From SEAL01 sp032153715 (GTDB lineage Bacteria; Patescibacteriota; Saccharimonadia; Saccharimonadales; Saccharimonadaceae), in NCBI GenBank assembly GCA_032153715.1, contig JALDYR010000002.1, positions 124,001-188,000 on the forward strand: a DNA stretch of 64,000 bases. The letters run 5' to 3'. The notes under the pieces were generated by a model. The model was not told the origin of the DNA. It made no database searches and was given only the letters and a program-made list of their open reading frames with translations. The first letter of the stretch is position 1. Every line of letters starts with the position of its first letter. This document shows positions 27,165 through 35,657 of this stretch, piece by piece. The translations under genes and the position numbers were made by a program.

Positions 27165-30094
27165 TAGACTCTCCTCTCTGTGCGCGAGGCGTCAAGGCTT
27201 GGAGTTGGATCGATTTCTTTACCGCTGTCGCGGCCACCATCCCATATTTCGTAGTGCAAGTGGGCGCCAGTGCTTTGACCGTTGCTGCCAATTTTGCCAA
27301 TTTGTTGACCGGCTTTGACTTTGTCGCCGACTTTCACCAGGACACCGTCGTTGTACATGTGGCCATAGACCGTATCAACCCGTTTGCCGTCAATCTCGTG
27401 GCGGATGACGATCCAGTTACCAAAGCCGTCGGCTGGGCCAGCTTTGACGACTTCACCGTCGCGCGCGGCGAAAATCGGCTTGTTCATAGCGGCGTTAATA
27501 TCGCTCGAGCGCATTGCAATATCGGCGCCGCGGTGATCGGGTCGTGCGGCTGATTTGTAGCCACTAGTAATCACGGCATCGGCTACTGTTGGGAACGCCC
27601 AGCCGCTGGCGCTGACAGCACCAGTTTCGCCGGTCCCAAAGCCTTCAGTGCCTGGCAGTGGCGCGCTGCGTGGTTCGGCATCGAGCGCTTCATCGACACT
27701 CTTGTCAAAGGTGTAGACACGGAAATGCTTATTAAGGGCCTCGTTTTGTTCCGAACGGCAGCTAGCACCATTTTCACTGTTTTCTTCTTGGTCTTCGCCG
27801 TAGCCGTGGGTGCGATTGACGCACTCTTTTAAGAATTTAACGTAGTTCCAGGACTGGCCGTTGTCGCGGGCATCGCCACCGTCAGTACTGCCATCAATGT
27901 TGCCGGTCGCCACCATCCAATCAATATTTTCAAACGTATCCATCTTCAGCTCTTCTCGGCTGAGGCCGTAGCGAATATTGCAGAACATATCAGCGCCAAC
28001 ACCAATTGCCCGGTAGCCGGGGTCGTTACAATGCTGGAAACGGTCAATTGACGCCGCCGCTTTAGCGGTCGACGTGGTGCTCGTGAGTGCGAACGGGAGA
28101 CTGGCAGTTAGTTGAAGTGCGGCAGAGGCTACGGTCGTGTCTGACGATTGCACTGCCGGTGTTATTTGGCGGGCAAGTGAACCGAGGAAGGAATACTGAT
28201 TCATGACGTCAAGCGGTGTTGATTTTGCAAGGTAGCGGCCAATTTCATCGTATTTCGCGTTCACCGTCTTTGTTGCTTCGGTATACTCCACCGCCTCTTC
28301 GGCGCTGAGCGGTTTCATGGCGCGAGCTTTTGCAGCTTCGCCAAACGTCGCTGAAGTCCCTACGAACGCCGCGTCGCCACTGTCGGCACCGTTTATGTCC
28401 TTAAATGTATCACCTTTAATCATGTCTGCAAGGCGCGCCTCAATTAACGGTAGTGCCATAGAAACCATAGCCGATCCAGTAATCATGAGTGCGGTTGAAA
28501 GACCAAACGTACCAGCGCCGGCAATCACTCCCACGATAAGTGCACCGCCACGGACGAAGGGGTTTTGAATGTAGCCGCATTTTTCACTGACTTGCTGCGG
28601 ATTTGGGTCGCCGCCGTTAACAATGCGGGCGATCATTTGATTAACACCGTCCAAGGTACCAACCATGCCGCCGCCAATCATGAACCGCTGCGCACGGGCA
28701 TTGAGCGGCGGGGCGCTGCCGTATGCGGCTAAATGATAACCGAAAGAATCATAAGCGTTGCTGCCAAGTTCGGGATTGCTCGTGGTTGGGGGTTTTGCGG
28801 CGGTGCCCTCTTGATTCCATTTATTTTCATCAAGCACAGTTTGTTCGGTTGTGACTTGGTTGAGGTTGCTGCCGACAAAGTTCATCATTTCTTCGGTGGC
28901 GGCACCGGCTTTTTGCGCATCAGCTGGCGTGAGGACGAGCGCATTGGCAAAGCGTGCCGCGTCAACGGTTTGCTTGAGCTTTGCGAGCGACGCAACGGCG
29001 CGTGACGTATTGTAGACCGTGCAAGCCGTGTCGGCGGCGCCAGTAATCAGCACGCCTTTTGCAGCGCCACTCAGCACCTTCATGGTTGTTGGTGAGCTTG
29101 AGAGGCGGCTGGCTGATTCGTTAGCTTGTTGGACCTGCTGGTCGGTAAAGCGATTGCCGTCCTCATCTTCCCAACCAATCGTCTCCCCTTTATCATTTGT
29201 CAGTCGGGTGACGGTCTTGCCGTCAGGTGCGGTCTTGTTGTCGACGGCGTCGTTGAGTGATTTTTGGCGCTCTTCATCGGTATCGCCGGCGATTTTTGGA
29301 GTTTTACTCACGCCAAGTTTGCGCATTACTTTCCGCCACGTTGGATCGCTGGTGCTATTAAAGAGCGGACTGATGCGGGTCGCGAGGTCCGAGCGAAAAT
29401 CAAGATCAGTGCGCTGCGCGTCGGCAAACGCTTGCGCGGTGGAGTATTCAGTAACCTTGCCGTTACTATCGGTGTGAGTAATCTTCGTCACCATGCCTCG
29501 GTTGGGCAGCAGGCCTGGCGGGTCTCGTGTAATTTTGAATTTCCCTGTTGCTTCGAGGTTCTTGACCTGGCGGTCACTCATGGTGGCAAACTTACATTTA
29601 ATCTTAATTACGCCACATGACCCCTTGGTAGTGTCCTTGAGTTTGCCACGTAGTAAAACGACTTGGCGCGCATCATAACTCGCGAGTTGATCATTCAGGT
29701 CTTTGACTAGCAGCTCTTTAAATTGCACGATTGCTAGCGTTGGTGACATCATAATTGTTACCATGCCGGCACCACCAAACAAGACTAGAATTAATGCGAT
29801 TAGCGAGGTCTTCCCCTTAAGTACGCCCTTGAAGATTTGGCGGCGAGCTCGCTTTGCGCCGGGCATGCGACTAAATAAGCGCGTTGGATTGCCCTCTTGC
29901 GCTCGGGCGGCCTCGATGTGTTTATTTTCCGTAGTCGGATTGGCAGTGTTCTTTTTATAAAAGTCGACCATGCCATCAAAGGCTGGATCTGCGGCTGTTT
30001 CTTGCTTATACAAATCACGCCCAGTGTCTGAGCGTGGCTCAATTGTCGGGTCGAACTTTTCAGCAACCTTAGTATCAATATCCTTCACGGCCAT
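27164..30094 (-). CDS. Giant membrane-anchored M23 peptidase, cassette copy 2, gene 1
   Basis: A 976-residue protein. Residues 1-95 are charged and cytoplasmic. A membrane helix (~96-118, SLIALILVLFGGAGMVTIMM) is followed by a long domain with Cys pairs and more hydrophobic stretches (for example GALIVGVIAGAGTFGLSTALMI). The C-terminal ~130 residues are an M23 endopeptidase with all zinc ligands: His854 and Asp858 (HRGAD) and His945/His947 (HLHYEIW). The family cuts peptide cross-links in peptidoglycan. Paralogous to 32630-35629 and 44974-47742. I see no family name for the long N-terminal part. Confidence 0.8.
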   Translation of the reverse strand: MAVKDIDTKVAEKFDPTIEPRSDTGRDLYKQETAADPAFDGMVDFYKKNTANPTTENKHIEAARAQEGNPTRLFSRMPGAKRARRQIFKGVLKGKTSLIALILVLFGGAGMVTIMMSPTLAIVQFKELLVKDLNDQLASYDARQVVLLRGKLKDTTKGSCGVIKIKCKFATMSDRQVKNLEATGKFKITRDPPGLLPNRGMVTKITHTDSNGKVTEYSTAQAFADAQRTDLDFRSDLATRISPLFNSTSDPTWRKVMRKLGVSKTPKIAGDTDEERQKSLNDAVDNKTAPDGKTVTRLTNDKGETIGWEDEDGNRFTDQQVQQANESASRLSSSPTTMKVLSGAAKGVLITGAADTACTVYNTSRAVASLAKLKQTVDAARFANALVLTPADAQKAGAATEEMMNFVGSNLNQVTTEQTVLDENKWNQEGTAAKPPTTSNPELGSNAYDSFGYHLAAYGSAPPLNARAQRFMIGGGMVGTLDGVNQMIARIVNGGDPNPQQVSEKCGYIQNPFVRGGALIVGVIAGAGTFGLSTALMITGSAMVSMALPLIEARLADMIKGDTFKDINGADSGDAAFVGTSATFGEAAKARAMKPLSAEEAVEYTEATKTVNAKYDEIGRYLAKSTPLDVMNQYSFLGSLARQITPAVQSSDTTVASAALQLTASLPFALTSTTSTAKAAASIDRFQHCNDPGYRAIGVGADMFCNIRYGLSREELKMDTFENIDWMVATGNIDGSTDGGDARDNGQSWNYVKFLKECVNRTHGYGEDQEENSENGASCRSEQNEALNKHFRVYTFDKSVDEALDAEPRSAPLPGTEGFGTGETGAVSASGWAFPTVADAVITSGYKSAARPDHRGADIAMRSSDINAAMNKPIFAARDGEVVKAGPADGFGNWIVIRHEIDGKRVDTVYGHMYNDGVLVKVGDKVKAGQQIGKIGSNGQSTGAHLHYEIWDGGRDSGKEIDPTPSLDASRTERRV

Positions 30095-30160
30095 AAGAAA
30101 TCTCTATCGGATATAGATTACCATAAAATTGAGATTTAGTACAGGGTATTGGATACTAAT

Positions 30161-30784
30161 TTAAGATTCAGCGGGGTTCAATTTTTGTGCTTGTTCAAGA
30201 ACTGTTTGGGGCACTGTTTGAAAGTTGTGTTTTGTCGGTACAATTTCTGGTTTATTTACAACCTTCCATTTATTATTTTCGTAGTGCAGTATTACGCGGT
30301 AATTGTCGCGAGGATTATCGTTAGAACTATTTTTGTATGTAAGTAGCGTGACGTACCACTCCCCTTTTTCAAGAAGCTTGCCGCGCTTTATATTAAACTG
30401 ACCGATAAGTCGAGGATACTGCTCAATGATCATAGCGTGAATGTCGTCAATTTGATCATCGAGGGCTTTGAATAGAAAATCCGAGGCATAGCTAGGATCG
30501 ACGGTAATCGTTTCTTCTTTTGTAACGGTGAACGGAATAATGGCAGTATCGACGTTATCCCCAGATGGCTTAATGTAGTAATTGCCATTTTGCAGGGTTT
30601 GTTGACTGTCTTGTGTAATAGAGGTGATGAGTTGATCGCTATCTTTTTTAAAAATAGCTGCCTTCATTGGTAGTCGTGAAAGTTTAAAGGATATAGTGTG
30701 GAATGAGGTGATGTAGTTATAGACGCCTAGGCCGCTGACGACAGCTAGGACGATGACGAGTGTGATGATAATTCGTTTTTTCAT
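30161..30784 (-). CDS. Small membrane-anchored protein, cassette copy 1, gene 4
   Basis: A 207-residue protein with one N-terminal membrane helix (residues 4-26), a beta-rich domain (~30-105) somewhat like PEGA modules, and a C-terminal domain shared with the 165-residue protein at 24700-25197 (FNIKRGKLLEKGEWYVTLLTY, YRVILHYENNKWKVV, VPQTVLEQAQKLN). The paralogue lacks the middle domain. It overlaps the PEGA gene upstream by 4 bp and precedes the second M23 giant by 66 nt, one of the few gaps in this block. Function unknown. Confidence 0.65.
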   Translation of the reverse strand: MKKRIIITLVIVLAVVSGLGVYNYITSFHTISFKLSRLPMKAAIFKKDSDQLITSITQDSQQTLQNGNYYIKPSGDNVDTAIIPFTVTKEETITVDPSYASDFLFKALDDQIDDIHAMIIEQYPRLIGQFNIKRGKLLEKGEWYVTLLTYKNSSNDNPRDNYRVILHYENNKWKVVNKPEIVPTKHNFQTVPQTVLEQAQKLNPAES

Positions 30785-31419
30785 GATGCAAATGGGTTCG
30801 TGTAATTTTTAAATTGAATATTAAGCGTCGTTGGGTCGTATCCCCAGCGTTCAATTTGGGAGATGACATTTTCGCGCGTTCCTTCTGATGCGTCGATTTC
30901 AATAATGATGGAGTTACCGGTTGGATCGGTGGTGTCTGCTCGATAGCCAATGGTGTATAGGAGGGTTTTATAAGGTAGGTTTTGTACGATGGGGTTAAGC
31001 TCACGGAATTTTCGCCCGTCAACCTGCGCTTGTTTGCCGGCAATTCCTTCGTTTTTAAGATACTGTGATTGATTTTGCTTTGCCCACTTCTCTGCTTCGC
31101 TTGACTCGGGAGTAAGCGATACGGCAATCTCTGCGTCCTTGTTTAGCTCGTTGACATAAATCGTTTGCTTAAATGACGAATAGCCCGTCTTAGTGGCGTC
31201 TAATTCGTATGTTCCCGGAGGCAGGTAAAGCTTACCCGGAGGACTAACTTGGCTATTTAACGTTAATGTTGCGTCTGAAGGAACGAGATTAATAGTAACG
31301 GGAATTTTTCCTGCCGTTTGAATTGTTGTGTAGGTCAAATAAATAAAGACCCCTATTAGCGCAACAATAAGTAACCAGATCGTCACTGCTACAGGGTGTT
31401 TTCGTCCAAAGTTAAGCAT
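30781..31419 (-). CDS. PEGA-domain membrane protein, cassette copy 1, gene 3
   Basis: A 212-residue protein, the same length as its paralogue at 25190-25828. A membrane helix (~10-32) precedes a PEGA-like domain (IPVTINLVPSDATLTLNS, LYLPPGTYELDATKTGY) and the shared C-terminal domain (FRELNPIVQNLPYKTLLYTIGY, ISQIERWGYDPTTLNIQF). Conserved order, length and domain plan show that the two genes arose by duplication. It starts 9 nt after the end of the wall hydrolase gene. Confidence 0.75.
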   Translation of the reverse strand: MLNFGRKHPVAVTIWLLIVALIGVFIYLTYTTIQTAGKIPVTINLVPSDATLTLNSQVSPPGKLYLPPGTYELDATKTGYSSFKQTIYVNELNKDAEIAVSLTPESSEAEKWAKQNQSQYLKNEGIAGKQAQVDGRKFRELNPIVQNLPYKTLLYTIGYRADTTDPTGNSIIIEIDASEGTRENVISQIERWGYDPTTLNIQFKNYTNPFAS

Positions 31420-31427
31420 AGTTCCTC

Positions 31428-32642
31428 CTATTTCTTCCTAAACCACGTCCATTTACTCTCTGTCGGATTTTCATGGCCGGCCATTGGCGCGCGCTCATCC
31501 CATGAAGCCGAGGCGATGCCAGTCGGTTCAAATCCATCAACTGGTCCAACAAACATAAAGGTGTGGTTGTTTTCATCGTTTGCAACGTCACCCGGACGAA
31601 GGTCGGCGACGTTAATCTGATTACCTTGGCCGAGCGTTTGCCAGTTTTCTTTGGTCCACTTATACTGCGAAACAGTATTGCCGCCCTTGCCAGAGTAATT
31701 GTAGGCTGGTTCGAAGCCGCTATCTTGCAAAAGGAGTGACACGAAGCCGCCACAGTCGATACCAGGGTGGGCTGTGCCGCCGACGTACCTTCCCTGCGAT
31801 TGAGCACGTTCAATAGCTTTTTTATAATCTTCGGTCGGGGTGATATCGAGCCCGCGATATTTTGGCCAAGCATAGCATTTGAGAGTGCCAATTAGGCCAC
31901 CTTCGCCGCATTCCGCGCTACTGTTTACCGATGAGCCGCCGCTACTTTTACATTTTCCACTGCTACTGTCTTTACCGCCAGTCGTCGCATCACCACCGCC
32001 AGTTCCTCCATATTTTGCCAAGTATTGCTTGGCGTATTCGGTACGTTCTTCTAGTCGAAGATCGCCTGGCCGTTCAAAGTTGTACATAAAGTATTCGGTT
32101 GCCTCTTCGACGCTACCGGTCTTTTTGATTCCGTCCATTTCCGTCGTACTTCCGCCGTCACGCTCTGTTCGGGTTTTCATTTCTTGATGGAGGTAGTCGA
32201 GTTGAAACTGAAGATCCGTTACCGAGCTGCCGGCACGACTGGCTGCATCATTTAGCTGTGTCCGGCGTCCGCCAGTCCACTGCGCCAAGCCATAACCGCC
32301 GCCACCGCTCAACTCTTCGGAGTCCGTCGCCTTATTAAAGGTTGGATCGCCAGATTCCCATGCGAGGTTACCCATAATACCTGCCACTTGCTCATCCGAG
32401 AGCCCAGTGCCTTTAAAGTAGTTCCATACTTTCTGCGCATTATCGCTACCAACAAGTGGCGCAGTATCACTTCCAATCGACGACGGCGCAGTTTCGCAAT
32501 CGTCCGACCATAAGACGTGGTTTTGTGTGCGAAAGATTGGATCACGGGCAAAAACTTCCGACGGGCTAGAGTTGCAGAGAATAATGGCCGTGAGTACCAG
32601 TATGCCACGCTTTAAGAGAATGGATGTTTTTAGCCGGTGCAT
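31428..32642 (-). CDS. Secreted lysozyme-like/NlpC-P60 wall hydrolase, cassette copy 1, gene 2
   Basis: A 404-residue protein with a signal segment (1-32). Residues ~65-215 form the phage tail lysozyme-like domain (LSDEQVAGIMGNLAWESGDP with Glu96, and GGGYGLAQWTGGRRTQL). A Gly/Ser-rich linker with Cys residues leads to an NlpC/P60 domain with Cys297 (HPGIDCGGFVSLLL) and His360 (ENNHTFMFVGPV). Both catalytic sites look intact. The start overlaps the M23 giant by 13 bp. Together they provide glycan, stem-peptide and cross-link cutting activities. Confidence 0.82.
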   Translation of the reverse strand: MHRLKTSILLKRGILVLTAIILCNSSPSEVFARDPIFRTQNHVLWSDDCETAPSSIGSDTAPLVGSDNAQKVWNYFKGTGLSDEQVAGIMGNLAWESGDPTFNKATDSEELSGGGGYGLAQWTGGRRTQLNDAASRAGSSVTDLQFQLDYLHQEMKTRTERDGGSTTEMDGIKKTGSVEEATEYFMYNFERPGDLRLEERTEYAKQYLAKYGGTGGGDATTGGKDSSSGKCKSSGGSSVNSSAECGEGGLIGTLKCYAWPKYRGLDITPTEDYKKAIERAQSQGRYVGGTAHPGIDCGGFVSLLLQDSGFEPAYNYSGKGGNTVSQYKWTKENWQTLGQGNQINVADLRPGDVANDENNHTFMFVGPVDGFEPTGIASASWDERAPMAGHENPTESKWTWFRKK

Positions 32643-35629
32643 ACTAAGGTTACTCCGTGATCTTTGAGGACGGGAATAGGGTCAACCGGAGAGCCATTAC
32701 TCGCGTAGGCGCCGTCTGCAGTGCCTGGGGCGTAGATTTCAAAGTGGAGATGAGGGCCGGATGAATCGCCGGTACTGCCAACAACGCCAATATTTTGTCC
32801 TTTAGCTACTTCTTGCCCAGGAGAGACTGGCGGTGGACTTGCCATGTGGGCAAATCTAAACATGTGGCCGGTGCCATCAGTTGCTCGTGCAACAACCGAG
32901 TAGCCATAGGCATCACCCTTGTCACTGGCGCTGATAATTTTCATGCTTGTTGGAGCGACAATTGGCGTTCCTGCGTCAGGAGAGATGTCGACGCCGGCAT
33001 GTAAGGTGCCATTACGTTGGCCAAACTTCGAAATGCATGGTCCGACAGTGGGAATAACCCACTCTCCTGTATTAGTGGTGGCAGGTGTGGTTGCTGCGTC
33101 GCTCCAGCAATTTTCTACACCATTTGCCGAAGGAATTTGTGTTTCACACATATTGTAGTAAATAAAGAAGTTATTGAGCATAGTCTGCTCTTTTTGGTTA
33201 TTTGGATCACCAGCGCAACGTTCCATCGTGTACCAACGCTGGTCATCTTCACTCCCCTGTTCGATGGGTTGTGATGAAGTTCCTGGCGGATCGATTCGTT
33301 CATTAGTGCAGTAGTTCTTATATTTAATGTAATTGTATTTTTCCTCATCCTCTTCCTCGTCGCCTTCGGGTCCACTAGTGTTCGTGTCGCCCGTTGCTTT
33401 GCCCTCGGCAGTAATATAGCCACCAGCTGACATGTAGTCTATGACTCGCAGAGTTGCGTCAGTATTTCCCTTAGATTGGTCAGTCATTTCGTCAATGACC
33501 TCAGGAGTGATGTAGGTAATTGGACGCCCAGACCAATCGCAGATAAAGCCTACTTCGAGCATGTCAGGGTCTGTGCAGTTGCCGACTATTCCTTCGGCGC
33601 TCCCCTCACGAGCAGTGAACTGCGACGGCTGGTGGTAAAGGGCGCTGGCTGATTGCGACAAAAGACCTAATGGGGAGGCAAGTGTCGCAAATAAGTTGGC
33701 GATTTTATTATAGGTTGTTCCATCTTGTGATTGATAAGGATTAACTGCAGCGGCAACTTGGCCGGCAAACGAGTACTTGTTGTACATATCAAATGGGGTT
33801 TCTTTCGCTTCGGCGCGGGCAATTTCTTCGTCGTACTTGTAATTAAGTTCATCTGTTGCAGTGATGAATTTTTTAGCCTGGTCGACATTCGTACCTGGTC
33901 GGTTACCAGAGCCGAAATTACCTTGCGTGAGGAATAATCCAATGCCAGCGGCGAGCGCGTTACCGGCGTCAACACCTCGTAGGCTGGAGCTGAGGTTCGC
34001 GTCTGCGATAGCGTTCATGGCAGGCTCGGCCATTTCTTCTGCAACTTTTTGAATGATCTCATCGCCAAACGCGAGTAATCCTCCGGCAACAATGGCACAA
34101 ATCGCCACACTTAACGGGCTATTGGCGCAGAGTGCAATTCCTGCAAACGATATTGCATTGGCGGTTTTACAGGTTTTATGAATGTTGTCCTTGCCGAGAA
34201 CGTTTTGGGCATAATTAATCACGGCCGTGCTCTTCATAGCGACGGCGGTTAGGCCAGTCGTGTATGTTTTAGTAAACTCTTCGAGCGCACTGTAGTCTCC
34301 GTAGAGTGCCGCTTTCAGTCCTTGTGAGTCCATTGCCGTTTGATTTACTTTGTCATGCGCTTGAGGGTCCTCGCCGCTTTCAGCTAAGGTGTCGGCATAA
34401 TCAGGCGAAATGTACCAGGTCAAGCGGTCGGAAATATTCTCAACAACCTCCGGCTCGATGTTACCTTGATCTTCAATCTGTGAGGCTGCTTGTATGAATG
34501 GATAGGCAAACTTCACGAGTTGATAAATCCAGTAGCCTTTAATAGTAGCGTTCGTTGCTCGAGCTGTATTGTATGCCATGCAGGCGGTTGCAATGACGTC
34601 CGCAACACTGACTATTTTGCTGGCGCCTTTTTTGAATTTACCCGAGAACTTACCTTTATCTGAGTCGAACTTGGATTTAATACTTGATAGTCGGCCATCT
34701 CGCTCCGATGAAGTTTCTGCGTTTTCGTCAAACGATTTATTTATTGCCTCCGTTCGCTTCGCTTTGTCTTTATCAGTTGATGCCTCAAGAACGTTACCCC
34801 TACTTAGTTTGAACTTCTTGAAGACTTGTTCAAACTTTGGATTTGAAAGTCTAAATGATGAACGGGAGTTAAAAACGTGCTCCGAAGCTCTGCGGGCATC
34901 GACGTTATTATCAACGTGATTATGAAAGTCTGCCGCTGTCGTTACTTTCGTGCCATCAGGAAACTCAATACTCTTGATTTTGTAGAATTTTCCGTCTTGG
35001 TCGGCTTCGATTTTAAAATTCTGTTTTTCCCATGCTGCCTTTTGGGTTTCGCTCATGCGTGTCATTTTCTTTTTTAGATCGCTGTCGGCGTTTCCTTTTG
35101 AAAACAAGCCACCAATATACGATCGGCGCATCACAATATTTGTGCGCGTATCTTCCATGCTGAAATTAGTTGCCCCTTTTTCCATCATGACAAGGAGCGC
35201 GCCGGGCATAAGAATTGATGACATACCAAGAAAGCCGCCAATAATAAAGCCAGCGACGCCCAGGCTAGGACCTTTCTTTTTCACAAAGCCTTGAAGTCGG
35301 GTGCCAAAACTCGCGGGCTTAGGTGCTGACGAGACACCTTGCCCATTAAATAAACTAGACGTTTCTTCTTGGTCGCGTATGTTGTCGATATTTTTTGTTG
35401 GTTCGTCGGCGTTATAGTTTTTTAAGACTGTATCGCCATGAGCGTCAGTGCGTTTAGTGTCATCGCTGCCATATTCGCGCGCAATAATGTCATTGAATTC
35501 TTCATTTTCAGTGTGTTGAGCGATATGATTAAACTTTTCATCATAACTTTGCTGCCCAACACTCAAGCCGTCCTCATCGTTGCCGGCTTTGTTTTCTTGC
35601 TCAAGGAGTTCTTTGGCGGTATTTGGCAT
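32630..35629 (-). CDS. Giant membrane-anchored M23 peptidase, cassette copy 1, gene 1
   Basis: A 999-residue protein. A charged cytoplasmic region (1-115) precedes a membrane segment (~118-146, SLGVAGFIIGGFLGMSSILM). A long middle domain has further hydrophobic stretches and paired Cys. The C-terminal M23 domain has His877 and Asp881 (HAGVD) and His960/His962 (HLHFEIY). It follows VirB4 by 28 nt in the same direction, tying the wall hydrolases to the secretion genes. It is homologous over most of its length to 27164-30094; both M23 domains begin exactly 123 residues before the C-terminus. Confidence 0.8.
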   Translation of the reverse strand: MPNTAKELLEQENKAGNDEDGLSVGQQSYDEKFNHIAQHTENEEFNDIIAREYGSDDTKRTDAHGDTVLKNYNADEPTKNIDNIRDQEETSSLFNGQGVSSAPKPASFGTRLQGFVKKKGPSLGVAGFIIGGFLGMSSILMPGALLVMMEKGATNFSMEDTRTNIVMRRSYIGGLFSKGNADSDLKKKMTRMSETQKAAWEKQNFKIEADQDGKFYKIKSIEFPDGTKVTTAADFHNHVDNNVDARRASEHVFNSRSSFRLSNPKFEQVFKKFKLSRGNVLEASTDKDKAKRTEAINKSFDENAETSSERDGRLSSIKSKFDSDKGKFSGKFKKGASKIVSVADVIATACMAYNTARATNATIKGYWIYQLVKFAYPFIQAASQIEDQGNIEPEVVENISDRLTWYISPDYADTLAESGEDPQAHDKVNQTAMDSQGLKAALYGDYSALEEFTKTYTTGLTAVAMKSTAVINYAQNVLGKDNIHKTCKTANAISFAGIALCANSPLSVAICAIVAGGLLAFGDEIIQKVAEEMAEPAMNAIADANLSSSLRGVDAGNALAAGIGLFLTQGNFGSGNRPGTNVDQAKKFITATDELNYKYDEEIARAEAKETPFDMYNKYSFAGQVAAAVNPYQSQDGTTYNKIANLFATLASPLGLLSQSASALYHQPSQFTAREGSAEGIVGNCTDPDMLEVGFICDWSGRPITYITPEVIDEMTDQSKGNTDATLRVIDYMSAGGYITAEGKATGDTNTSGPEGDEEEDEEKYNYIKYKNYCTNERIDPPGTSSQPIEQGSEDDQRWYTMERCAGDPNNQKEQTMLNNFFIYYNMCETQIPSANGVENCWSDAATTPATTNTGEWVIPTVGPCISKFGQRNGTLHAGVDISPDAGTPIVAPTSMKIISASDKGDAYGYSVVARATDGTGHMFRFAHMASPPPVSPGQEVAKGQNIGVVGSTGDSSGPHLHFEIYAPGTADGAYASNGSPVDPIPVLKDHGVTLVCTG

Positions 35630-35657
35630 TTATTTTTTGATTTCGGGTTTAGAAAAT

